Source: Catellatospora vulcania (GTDB lineage Bacteria; Actinomycetota; Actinomycetes; Mycobacteriales; Micromonosporaceae). Taken from it: DNA of 64,000 nucleotides. Within the stretch, counting starts at the first letter, position 1; each line of letters opens with the position of its first letter. The translations under genes and the position numbers were made by a program. Location of the stretch: contig NZ_WARX01000001.1 in NCBI RefSeq assembly GCF_009720385.1, forward strand, positions 1,461,353-1,525,352, written 5' to 3'. The notes beneath the pieces are model-generated. The model made no database searches. It was not told the DNA's origin and saw only the letters and a program-made list of their open reading frames with translations. Below, one piece after another: positions 53,901-60,849 of the stretch.

Positions 53901-54210
53901 GCAGGCCCGGGCTCAGCTCGGCGACCGCGGCCTGGATCGCCGACGTGTCGCCGACGTGCTGATCGGCCACGATGCGGGCCAGCACCCGGAGCCCGCCGGA
54001 GCAGGCCGCGGACGTGTTGACCAGGCTGGACATCTCGTGGCGCACATCGTCGAAGCGCTTGACCCGCAACGTCCGCCGCAGTTCCAGCCGCATCTGCTCG
54101 ATGAGCTGATCGCGGACGTTGGGATCGGCGAGTTCGGGCACGCGTACGAGCATTTCCACGAGGTTTTCGAGCGTGCCTCGGGTTCCCACCGTTTCGGCCA
54201 TGGCACTCAT
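50995..54210 (-). CDS. EAD-like / NB-ARC / TPR STAND ATPase (FxsT-like)
   Basis: About 1071 residues from an ATG at 54210 (54201 also possible). Residues 10-85 (LVEMLVRVPELADPNVRDQLIEQM, then RHEMSSLVNTSAACSGGL) have the look of effector-associated domain 2, an adaptor that recruits a partner carrying the same domain; a second related-looking helical unit spans ~100-205. NB-ARC: IRNRNFTGR boundary, Walker A GLGGVGKT 277-284, Walker B WLLVYDNAD, sensor VIVTTRNPEW, LPLALEQAALW. About eight TPR_12 repeats follow. It is divergent from the KGGTGR-type ATPase gene, sharing its promoter region. Confidence 0.88.
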   Translation of the reverse strand: MSAMAETVGTRGTLENLVEMLVRVPELADPNVRDQLIEQMRLELRRTLRVKRFDDVRHEMSSLVNTSAACSGGLRVLARIVADQHVGDTSAIQAAVAELSPGLLSGPDRDHLRSLLSNLAANQVAEAVDGLGGAEQLYSMRTWRDTAGAIRIMEGLPIPEDGVPQVLAFASRLSELLTGPIADGLRTWVDTVAGGLGVDLAELVLLRGGAGPLAGPPAFTPPSPRTPSSRRSETRVVGGGVPIRNRNFTGRNELLDQLSDVLSSGAQAAVLPPTIHGLGGVGKTQLVVEYLYRHLDDYEVVWWIPAERTATVLGALTQLAETLRLTVTEDRQQTARTVLDALAGLRVPWLLVYDNADDPDALKPLLPATGGHVIVTTRNPEWGTVGRPIEVNVFPREESIQMLEGRGLHMRPGEANALAEKLGDLPLALEQAALWCRSTAMPVSEYIELLDSHSRTDLLSESKPYGYPVTVTAFVTLASETLRETAPASAQLFELLSFLSGEPVSQSLLSRGRSADVTEPLRSTLNDPVKLSRVVRDLNNRGLAKVDPAQRIQVHRLVQDILRDILPPDRAKDTLRNTQRLLAEANPGDPDELGGLDVQAELGPHLDRAQMIYSEDEGAIKTVLDHTRYLWLIGDYENSLRLATEAAEHWSKPSDDPGLGPNGLSTLRARSMMANALRVLGKATEAADLAGETYDRMCASPRLGEMHEFTLIHANQVGWDMRIAGRYNDALEFDTASLERHRRVFNATEAYTLRAQANLAVDLRMIGDFAKAFEQDREIANHWEDTGGTDPRALAAYINQARNYYGLGAYRAGLDWIQQWREPLAEALGAGSSQVLLAERTYAILLRKLGYLDDARWILREHFERALSRFGDTHEFTNAAAVSYANVLRQVGGTYEAAQLLDEAMARYNEYFGERHPLTLAAKVNQAILMRTMNERDQARALGESCYTDFSEVLGPNHPYTLCAGVSFATDLALAGEHAAACELSEKMYEVSQMLSGGGHEARNGAEHPYLLMRGINFAHDLRAVGRTAEADRLRRTSLQALRESLGATHPEVEAIERDERTEGDIEPPPT

Positions 54211-54377
54211 TTCAGCTGTGAACCGACACCCGTAGCGGATCCTATCCGACCGCGACCGACGAACAAAACATCGGAACCGGTGAATCGCACCTGTCGGGTG
54301 GTCGGTAGAACGACAGGACGAAAGGGCTCCCCAGGGATGCTTTAATCGATACATATAACATATGAGGGGGGCCGTCC
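54211..54377. promoter_or_regulatory. Divergent promoter between two STAND genes
   Basis: 167 nt with the most A+T-rich stretch of the window at about 54341-54363. TATAAC at 54354-54359 is a plausible -10 box for the plus strand, leaving a leader of only about 12 nt, and AGGGGGG precedes the GTG at 54378. Short leader and shared control region suggest co-regulation of the two ATPases. Confidence 0.5.
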
Positions 54378-57119
54378 GTGCAGAACGGCGCCGAGGCGCG
54401 ACGCGGTGAGATCGTCACGTTCTACTCCTTCAAGGGCGGCACCGGGCGCACCATGGCGGTGGCCAATGTGGCCTGGATCCTGGGCGCGGCCGGCAAGCGT
54501 GTGCTCGCCGCCGACTGGGACCTCGAGTCGCCCGGCCTGCACCGGTTCTTCCACCCGTTCCTCGATGTGAGCAGGCTGTCCTCGCTCGGCGGGGTCATCG
54601 ACCTGATCCGCGAGTTCGACCACGCCACCACCCCCGACGAACCCCACGAGCCGTCCTGGTACGCCCACTACGCCCAGGTCGAACGCTACGCGACCCCGCT
54701 GCGCTGGACGTTTCCCGGCGGCGGCAGCGTGCACTTCCTGTCCGCGGGCCGACAGAACCGCGACTACGCCACCCAGCTCGGCGACCTCGACTGGGACGAC
54801 TTCTACGAACGCCGCCACGGCGGCCGGTTCTTCGACGCGCTACGCGAGGACATGCGCCGCCACTACGACTACGTCCTGGTCGACAGCCGCACCGGGCTGA
54901 CCGAACTCGCCGACATCTGCACCGCGCACCTGCCCGACACCCTGGTCAACTGCTTCACCTTCGCCGACCAGGCGATCAACGGCGCCGCCGTGCTCGCCCA
55001 GGAGATCTCGACCCGCTACCGCAACCGGTCCATCCGGATCCTGCCGGTCCCCATGCACGTCGACACCACCCAGCCCGCCCAGGCCCAGGCCGGGCGGACC
55101 GTCGCGATGCGCCGCATGGCCGGGCTGCCCGCGAACATGACCGAGGCGCAGCGCCGCCGGTACTGGACCGCCGTCGAAGTGCCCTACCGGCCCGCGTACG
55201 CGTTCGAAGAGGTCCTCGCCGCGCTCGCCGACCCGCCCGGCCTGCCCGGCACCCTGCTCGCCGCGTACTCGGAACTGGTCGCCCACATCACCCGCGGCGC
55301 GGTCACCGGCGCTCCGATCATGGACGAGGGCCTGCGGCGGCGCACCGCAGCCCGTTTCGTGCGCACCCCCGACCCCGCCGTCACCGAGGTGACCCTGCAC
55401 TACGACGCCACCGACGCGGTGTGGGCCGAATGGGTCGCCGCGCTCTGCCACGCCGCCGGCCTGGCCGTCGCCGACCCGCACCCCGCGAACCCGGCCGCCC
55501 GCGCCCACGGACGGCGGCTGACCATCGTCTCCGCCGCCAACGCCGCGACCCTGGCCCGGATGACCCGCGACGAGCGCACCCCCGCCGCGAACCCGCCGCT
55601 GGCCGTGTACGTCGCCGACGTAGCCGACGTGCCCGCCTTCGACGCCGCGCACAGCGTCCGCGTCGACGGCGACGACGTCGTCACCGCCAGCACGAACCTG
55701 CTCACGCTGCTCGGCCACGCCGGCAGCGTCCTGGACGGATCGAACCCCCCGGTACGCTTCCCCGGCCTGCCCCCCATGATGTTCCGCATGCCGGCCCGCG
55801 ACCCCGGGTTCACCGGCCGCGACGACGACCTGCGCCTGCTGCGCACCAGGCTGCGCGACCACGACGACGCGACCCTGCTGCCCGCCGGCGCGCGGGTGGC
55901 CGTGCAGGGTATGGGCGGCATCGGCAAGACCCAGCTCGCCGTCGAGTACGCCCACCGCTACGCCGGCGCCTACGACCTCGCCTGGTGGATCGACGCCACC
56001 GCCGACGTCACCGACCAGCTCGCCGCCCTCGCCCCGCACCTGGCCGTCGCCGCCCGGGCCACCTCCGCCGCCACCGCCCGGGCGGCGCTGGCTGCCCTCG
56101 AACGCGGCCGCATGTACCGCCACTGGCTCATCGTCATCGACGGCGCCGACGACATCGACGCCGTCGTCGGCCTGCTGCCCCGCGGCACCGGCCACGTCGT
56201 GGTCACCTCCCGCAATCCCGGCTGGGCCGAACACGCCGACCTGCTCGAAGTCGGCCTCTTCGACCGCGTCGAGAGCATCGCCCAGCTGCGCCACCGGCTG
56301 CCGACCATCCGCGACTCCGAAGCCGTGCAACTGGCCGCCTCCGTCGCCGACCTGCCCGCCGCCGTCGCCGCCGCCGGCATCTGGCTCGCCGACACCGGAC
56401 GCCCGCCCGCCGACCTGCTCGTCGAACCCGGCCGCCTCGGCCCCGACCTGCACCTGACCTGGGACGCGTCACTGCGCCGGCTGCGCGACGAGACCCCCGC
56501 CGCATACCGCCTGATCGAGATCTGCGCCGTGCTGGCCCCCGAGATCCCACTGCACGTCGTGTACAGCGACGCGCTCGCCGGCACCCTCGCCGAAGTCGAC
56601 CCCGCCGTCACCGACCGCTGGAAACGCGGCAAACTCCTGCAGACCGTCAACCGCCTCGCCCTGGTCCGCCTCGACGTACGCGGCCAGGACGCGGGCGGCG
56701 CACGGGTGCTCATGCACCCGGTCCTGCAACGGGTGATCCGGTCCCGGATGACCGAAGCCGACCTCGCGGCCTACCGCCACCACGCCCACATGGTGCTCGC
56801 CGCGACCCGGCCGCGCGCCGAGGTCGACGACCCGCGCTCCTGGACCGCATACGCCGCGCTGTGGCCGCACCTGGACGCCTCGGGCGCGGCCGAGTGCCGC
56901 GACCAGTCCGTCCGGCAGCTGCTCCTGCACCGGCTGCGCTACCTGCAACTGCGCGGCGACACCGGCGAGAGCCGGACCCTGGCCCGCCGGCTCGACGAGC
57001 TGTGGACCCGGGCGCTGGACCACACCACCGACCCCGCTTCGCGCGCCGCACTGCGCAGCCAGCTCAGGCACCTGCGCGAGCACACCGCGGCCCTGCACCA
57101 CGACCAGTTCCCCGGCTGA
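54378..57119 (+). CDS. KGGTGR-ATPase / TIR-like / NB-ARC protein without a TPR tail (FxsT-like)
   Basis: 913 residues. An N-terminal MinD/ParA-like ATPase has the variant deviant Walker A FKGGTGRT (19-25) and DWDLESPG (46-53), known in FxSxx-system proteins. Residues ~345-450 look like a TIR-type domain (VTLHYDATDAVWAEWVAAL) without an obvious catalytic Glu. NB-ARC follows with FTGR boundary, Walker A GMGGIGKT 511-518, WLIVIDGAD, VVVTSRNPGW and LPAAVAAAGIW. Only a short helical tail follows, whereas FxsT relatives continue into long TPR arrays. The missing TPRs may be supplied by the neighbour at 50995. Confidence 0.88.
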   Translation: MQNGAEARRGEIVTFYSFKGGTGRTMAVANVAWILGAAGKRVLAADWDLESPGLHRFFHPFLDVSRLSSLGGVIDLIREFDHATTPDEPHEPSWYAHYAQVERYATPLRWTFPGGGSVHFLSAGRQNRDYATQLGDLDWDDFYERRHGGRFFDALREDMRRHYDYVLVDSRTGLTELADICTAHLPDTLVNCFTFADQAINGAAVLAQEISTRYRNRSIRILPVPMHVDTTQPAQAQAGRTVAMRRMAGLPANMTEAQRRRYWTAVEVPYRPAYAFEEVLAALADPPGLPGTLLAAYSELVAHITRGAVTGAPIMDEGLRRRTAARFVRTPDPAVTEVTLHYDATDAVWAEWVAALCHAAGLAVADPHPANPAARAHGRRLTIVSAANAATLARMTRDERTPAANPPLAVYVADVADVPAFDAAHSVRVDGDDVVTASTNLLTLLGHAGSVLDGSNPPVRFPGLPPMMFRMPARDPGFTGRDDDLRLLRTRLRDHDDATLLPAGARVAVQGMGGIGKTQLAVEYAHRYAGAYDLAWWIDATADVTDQLAALAPHLAVAARATSAATARAALAALERGRMYRHWLIVIDGADDIDAVVGLLPRGTGHVVVTSRNPGWAEHADLLEVGLFDRVESIAQLRHRLPTIRDSEAVQLAASVADLPAAVAAAGIWLADTGRPPADLLVEPGRLGPDLHLTWDASLRRLRDETPAAYRLIEICAVLAPEIPLHVVYSDALAGTLAEVDPAVTDRWKRGKLLQTVNRLALVRLDVRGQDAGGARVLMHPVLQRVIRSRMTEADLAAYRHHAHMVLAATRPRAEVDDPRSWTAYAALWPHLDASGAAECRDQSVRQLLLHRLRYLQLRGDTGESRTLARRLDELWTRALDHTTDPASRAALRSQLRHLREHTAALHHDQFPG

Positions 57120-57124
57120 GCCGG

Positions 57125-58015
57125 TCACGGCCCGGCGGTCACCCAGGCCAGCGCCTGCGGCAGGATCTCGACCGCGCCGAAGTGCGCCGTGTCCGCCTGC
57201 ACCTGCACCCGCGCGTGCGCGATCCGCGACGCCAGCCACTCCGTGTGCCCGACCGGCGAGAACGCGTCGTCGGCGCCGTGCCACAGCAGCACCTCGCCGG
57301 ACACGTCGGACAGCTGGAAGCCCCACTCACGACGGAACGCCAGCGCATCGTCGACCCAGCCGTGGCCGCCGAACCGCATCGCCTCGGCGTACGTGTCGGT
57401 GATCAGCCGCCGCATCGCCGTGTCGTCGATGACCCGCAGATCCGAGTGCGTCAGCTCGGCCCGCAGGCCCGCCATCAGGCTCTCCGGGTCACGCCTGGCC
57501 CGGTCCGCCCGCGCCAGCAGCCGCTCGGTGAACAGCGCCACGTCCCGGTCGGCCATGTCGTAGTCGTTCGTGTTCGACTGCGCCATGCCGTCGAACCAGG
57601 CCAGGCCGGGCGCGTCCGGCGGCGCGATGCCGACCAGCGCGGCGGCCCGGGTGACCCGGTCGGCCAGCAGCGCCGCGCAGGCCAGCGCGTGCGGCCCGCC
57701 GCCGGACCGGCCGATGACCCCGAACCGGCCCAGCTCCAGCGCGTCGGCGATGGCCGCCACGTCGTCGGCCGCGTCGGCGACCCGGCGACCCGGCATCCGG
57801 CTCGACCCGCCGTAACCCGGCCGGTCGTAGGAGACCAGCCGCACCCCCATCCGGTACAGCACGATGCTGCGCGGCCGTGGCCCGCTGCGGCTGCCCGGGG
57901 TGCCGTGCATGAGAAACACCGGATGCCCGTCGGGCGCGCCCGACACCTCCACCGACAGCACCCCACCCCGCGGCGACGGCACCAGCCGTGAAGTCGCTCG
58001 ACGCGTGTTCGGCAT
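57125..58015 (-). CDS. Alpha/beta-fold hydrolase
   Basis: A 296-residue cytoplasmic protein. HG-oxyanion motif FLMHGTPGSRSG at ~35-46, YDRPGYGGSS, nucleophile elbow VIGRSGGGPHALA (Ser104), Asp in LLWHGADDAFSPV and His in DTAHFGAV. Typical of small-molecule esterases, haloperoxidase-like and epoxide-hydrolase-like enzymes; the substrate cannot be read. ATG 58015 is chosen by homology of the start. It converges on the KGGTGR ATPase gene with a 5-nt gap and no terminator between. Confidence 0.88.
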   Translation of the reverse strand: MPNTRRATSRLVPSPRGGVLSVEVSGAPDGHPVFLMHGTPGSRSGPRPRSIVLYRMGVRLVSYDRPGYGGSSRMPGRRVADAADDVAAIADALELGRFGVIGRSGGGPHALACAALLADRVTRAAALVGIAPPDAPGLAWFDGMAQSNTNDYDMADRDVALFTERLLARADRARRDPESLMAGLRAELTHSDLRVIDDTAMRRLITDTYAEAMRFGGHGWVDDALAFRREWGFQLSDVSGEVLLWHGADDAFSPVGHTEWLASRIAHARVQVQADTAHFGAVEILPQALAWVTAGP

Positions 58016-58149
58016 GACACCCCCCGCATCGAGGGTACTTCCCCGCCCCGCCGCTATCGACCGCGGCCGATGGACTGGTCGAAGATCGCTGTCTCGGGAT
58101 CGGAACCTGCGGTTCGGCCCCGGAATCTGACCCGAGACTGCGATCTCCG

Positions 58150-58740
58150 TCAGCGGCCGGTCTCGGGCAGGGCGAAGCGGTAGTGGCGGGACTTCAGGGT
58201 CGGGATGACGCGGTCGACGGCGTCGACGGTCTGGCTGCGGTCGCCGCCGCCGTCGTGCATGAGCACCACCGCGCCGGGGGTGATGCCCTCTTCCAGGCGG
58301 CGGATCAGCTCGTCGGCGCCGGGGGTCTCCCAGTCGGCGATCGCCAGCCGCCAGCCCAGCGGTTGCATGCCCAGCGCGGCCGCCACGGCCGGGGTCCGGC
58401 CCCACGCCCCGAACGGCGCGCGGAAGTACGGGATGCGCGCACGCGGCACCGCCCGGCGGATGGCGGCGTTGGTCTCGCGCAGGTCCGCGGCGATCTGCTC
58501 GGGCGTCCAGGCACTCATGTCGTCGTGGTGCATGCTGTGGTTGCACAGTGGGTGACCGGCGGCGGCGATGCTGCGCACCACCTCGGGGTGCTGCTCGACC
58601 TGGTCGCCCTGCAGGCAGAACACGGCCTTGACCTGGTGCCTGCGCAGCACGTCGAGCAGGCGCGGGGTGTCGGCCGGGTTGGGGCCGTCGTCGAAGGTGA
58701 AGCTGACGACGTTGCCGTCGCCGCGTGCGGTGTCGATGAT
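58150..58740 (-). CDS. CE4 polysaccharide deacetylase-like gene without a normal start codon
   Basis: The CE4 NodB domain is complete: SFTFDDGPNPADTP (motif 1), HPLCNHSMHHDD (motif 2), PYFRAPFGAWG (motif 3), DWETPG and VVLMHDGGGD (motifs 4-5). The frame is open from a TGA at 58789-58791, but there is no ATG, GTG or TTG before the FTFDDGP motif; the first GTG (58650) lies after it and would destroy the enzyme. A GGAGAG site sits 9 nt before ATC at 58740, where an ATG would be expected. Either ATC is used, the start was mutated (recent pseudogene), or the base call is wrong. Context (xylanase, xylosidase) suggests acetyl-xylan deacetylation. Confidence 0.6.
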   Translation of the reverse strand: MIDTARGDGNVVSFTFDDGPNPADTPRLLDVLRRHQVKAVFCLQGDQVEQHPEVVRSIAAAGHPLCNHSMHHDDMSAWTPEQIAADLRETNAAIRRAVPRARIPYFRAPFGAWGRTPAVAAALGMQPLGWRLAIADWETPGADELIRRLEEGITPGAVVLMHDGGGDRSQTVDAVDRVIPTLKSRHYRFALPETGR

Positions 58741-58794
58741 GGCGGTGCTCTCTCCGGGTCGGGCGGCGGGAGGGAAACAATTCGCTGGTCAGAT

Positions 58795-58806
58795 GGAAAC
58801 GTTTCC
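58795..58806. promoter_or_regulatory. Palindromic operator GGAAACGTTTCC
   Basis: A perfect 12-bp palindrome of LacI-family type in the leader of the deacetylase gene. A second shorter palindrome, TTTCCGGAAA, lies at 58856-58865. They may coordinate the deacetylase with the xylan genes. Confidence 0.6.
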
Positions 58807-59285
58807 GACCATCACAGATCTTATTCTCAGCGGGCTGCTTACGCGTCGTCAACGATTTCCGGAAAACTATCGGCGGGCGTGGATCGCCACCGGTGGGCCG
58901 CGGCCACGGTTCCCGGTAGGGGAGAAGGTCGAAGTGGGGACCGTCCGACCGGGACGCCGGGTCCGATAATTTCCGAAAGTCATTGACGACGGTCGGTGTC
59001 GCGGAAAATACTGCGGGTGCTGTGGCCAGGTGTCGGCCGTCTGCCGAGGTCCCGGCGCGTTGGAGGAGGCGCTGTGACCGGCGGTGGCGACCGCACGGGG
59101 TTGCGCCGGGGTGTCTCCGGGCGCGACCGGGGCGGCAGGTCGGCGGCCTGGGCCGCGGGCCGGGCCGTGCCGAGGGGCCCGGTGTCGCCGGGCGGTGCGA
59201 GGACACGACGGCGGCGGGCGGTGTAGGGCCGCCCGCCTGCGTCGCGCCGCCCGGCCCCACCCACGTGCGGGCATCAGCGACGAAA
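58807..59285. other. Gene-free region between deacetylase and xylanase genes
   Basis: About 480 nt. The part to 58990 is relatively A+T-rich and carries TTTCCGGAAA and TTTCCGAAAG motifs, so it is probably promoter sequence. The part from 59000 to 59280 is very GC-rich with open frames on both strands but no start signal or recognisable protein; I see no gene in it. Confidence 0.5.
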
Positions 59286-59319
59286 GGCCCGGTCGGCCTG
59301 GAAACCAGACCGCCGGGCC
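59286..59319 (-). terminator. Terminator of the xylanase gene
   Basis: On the minus strand GGCCCGG pairs with CCGGGCC, with an inner CTGG/CCAG stem, followed by TTTC. It lies about 20 nt after the xylanase stop. Confidence 0.7.
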
Positions 59320-59337
59320 GCAAGGGCTGAAGCGTTC

Positions 59338-60525
59338 CTACTTACGCGGCTTCTGCGGGACGCGCGGCAGCACGTACGGCGGGCCGGTGTAGATCAGATC
59401 GGCCTTCATCAGGTTGTACGCCCGCTTGGGCTGGTAGTTCTCGTCGTAGATGTTGGCCAGGCCCTCGTTGCCGAACCAGTTCGGCACCCACGAGTACTTG
59501 TCGGTGAAACCCCACACCGTGAACGACAGGCAGTGCCGGTCGGCCAGGCAGGCCTGCAGCAGCACGCTGTAGTTCGCCGCCGATGCCTGCAGCCGCGGGT
59601 TGATCTCGTTGGAGTCGCCGTTCTGCACCGCATCGGTGATTTGGCTGCGCACGTCGACCTCGGTGAACGCGGTCGCCAGCCCCAGGCCGGAGAACTTCTT
59701 CAGCGCCGCCGCGACCTGCAGGGTGTCGTAGTTGCCGTACTGCGTGCCCAGGTGGCCCTGGCTGCCCACGCCGTCGATCGGCACCCGCTGCGCCAGCAGC
59801 GCCTTGGCCATGTCGTACACGAACTGGGTCTTGTCGTTGGCCGGGTCACCGGAGCCGAAGGCCTCGATGTTGTAGTCGTTGTAGAACAGCAGCGCCTTCG
59901 GGTCGGCGGCGCGCGCCCAGCGGAACGCGTCGGCGATGTAGTCCGGCCCCAGGTGCTGCGCCCAGAACCCCTTGTAGTGCAGCGTCGACGGGGTGTCCCA
60001 CGGGTCGCTGACGGCCTCGTTGACGACGTCCCACTGCCAGATCTTGCCCTTGAAGTGCTTCACCACGTTGGTGATGTGGTTGCGCAGGATGTCGCGCAAC
60101 TGCTCGGTGCTGATGGAGCCGTCGTTCACGCCGGTGGTGAGCCAGCCGGGCAGCTGGTTCTGCCACACCAGCACGTGCCCGCGTACCCGCTGGTTGTGCT
60201 GCTTGGCGAAGGCGATCAGTTCGTCGGCCGGGCCCCAGTCGTAGGTGCCGCGGGTGGGCTCCAGGCTCTCCCACTTCATCACGTTCTCCGCGGTCACCGT
60301 GTTGAACTCCGAGGCGACGAGTTCGCGGTAGCGCGGGTCGGCGGCGTCGTTCAGGGCCGCCATGTCGACCGCGGTGCCGATGTACAGGTCGTGGCGCAGC
60401 CCGAGGTTGCGCAGGCTCTGGTCGGCGGGGTTGTACGGCTGGCCGGCCGACGCGGGCAGGGTGTTGAGCGCGCCGACGGTCGCGACGGCGACGGCGCCGG
60501 TGGCGATCCAACGTCTGAGTTTCAT
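59338..60525 (-). CDS. Secreted endo-1,4-beta-xylanase, GH10
   Basis: A 395-residue secreted enzyme that cuts the xylan backbone. The signal peptide ends near residue 27 (LPASAGQ). The (beta/alpha)8 barrel shows AENVMKWE, RGHVLVWQNQLP, acid/base E170 in WDVVNEAVSD, FYNDYNIE, GVGSQGHL, nucleophile E289 in TAFTEVDVR and VWGFTDKYSW. There is no carbohydrate-binding module, so it probably works on soluble or arabinoxylan substrate. It is transcribed in the same direction as the deacetylase downstream and the GH43 enzyme upstream but with separate promoters. Confidence 0.95.
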   Translation of the reverse strand: MKLRRWIATGAVAVATVGALNTLPASAGQPYNPADQSLRNLGLRHDLYIGTAVDMAALNDAADPRYRELVASEFNTVTAENVMKWESLEPTRGTYDWGPADELIAFAKQHNQRVRGHVLVWQNQLPGWLTTGVNDGSISTEQLRDILRNHITNVVKHFKGKIWQWDVVNEAVSDPWDTPSTLHYKGFWAQHLGPDYIADAFRWARAADPKALLFYNDYNIEAFGSGDPANDKTQFVYDMAKALLAQRVPIDGVGSQGHLGTQYGNYDTLQVAAALKKFSGLGLATAFTEVDVRSQITDAVQNGDSNEINPRLQASAANYSVLLQACLADRHCLSFTVWGFTDKYSWVPNWFGNEGLANIYDENYQPKRAYNLMKADLIYTGPPYVLPRVPQKPRK

Positions 60526-60849
60526 AAGCGTTCCTTCCGTGGTGGGCGGTCGACGGGGTCGACGAAAGAGGCACGGGAGTTTGCGTTGGTGCGGATGACG
60601 CCGTGAGCGGCCGAGCGCCGGCCGTAGGGCGGGTCAGAGCCCGAGCGCGAGCGTCGCGGTAGTTGCGGATCAATTTCCGTTACTACGCCGAAACATTACG
60701 ATGGGCATTGTGGACCGTCAACTAGCGGAACTTCCGGAAATGCCTTGGTGCGGCGTTGAATCCGCGCAGCTCGGTATCGAAAGTTTCGCCCGAGGCGCGG
60801 CTCGATCGAGGCCGGGTCGTCAGCCGGCCCCGATCGGTGCGACGGTCGG
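60526..60849. promoter_or_regulatory. Xylanase promoter region with CGAAA-N-TTTCG-type motifs
   Basis: 324 nt without a gene. CGAAAGTTTCG at 60778-60788 is a 5-1-5 inverted repeat, and TTCCGGAA at 60732-60739 is a palindrome. Inverted repeats of the CGAAA-N-TTTCG type are known from actinomycete xylanase promoters, as I recall. A matching site lies before the binding-protein gene at 62660. The TSS and -10/-35 boxes are not clear. Confidence 0.6.

Noticed and set aside
51589..54345. 918-residue plus-strand ORF opposite the EAD/NB-ARC gene
   Set aside because: Antisense shadow with biased composition and no recognisable domain.
59000..59280. Possible small genes on either strand before the xylanase terminator
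   Set aside because: Open frames only reflect very high GC; no start signal, motif or hydrophobic pattern.
58016..59323. N-terminal extension of the alpha/beta hydrolase to a 732-residue protein
   Set aside because: The upstream part is Arg/Pro-rich non-domain sequence crossing the deacetylase gene; hydrolase homologues start at the ATG at 58015.
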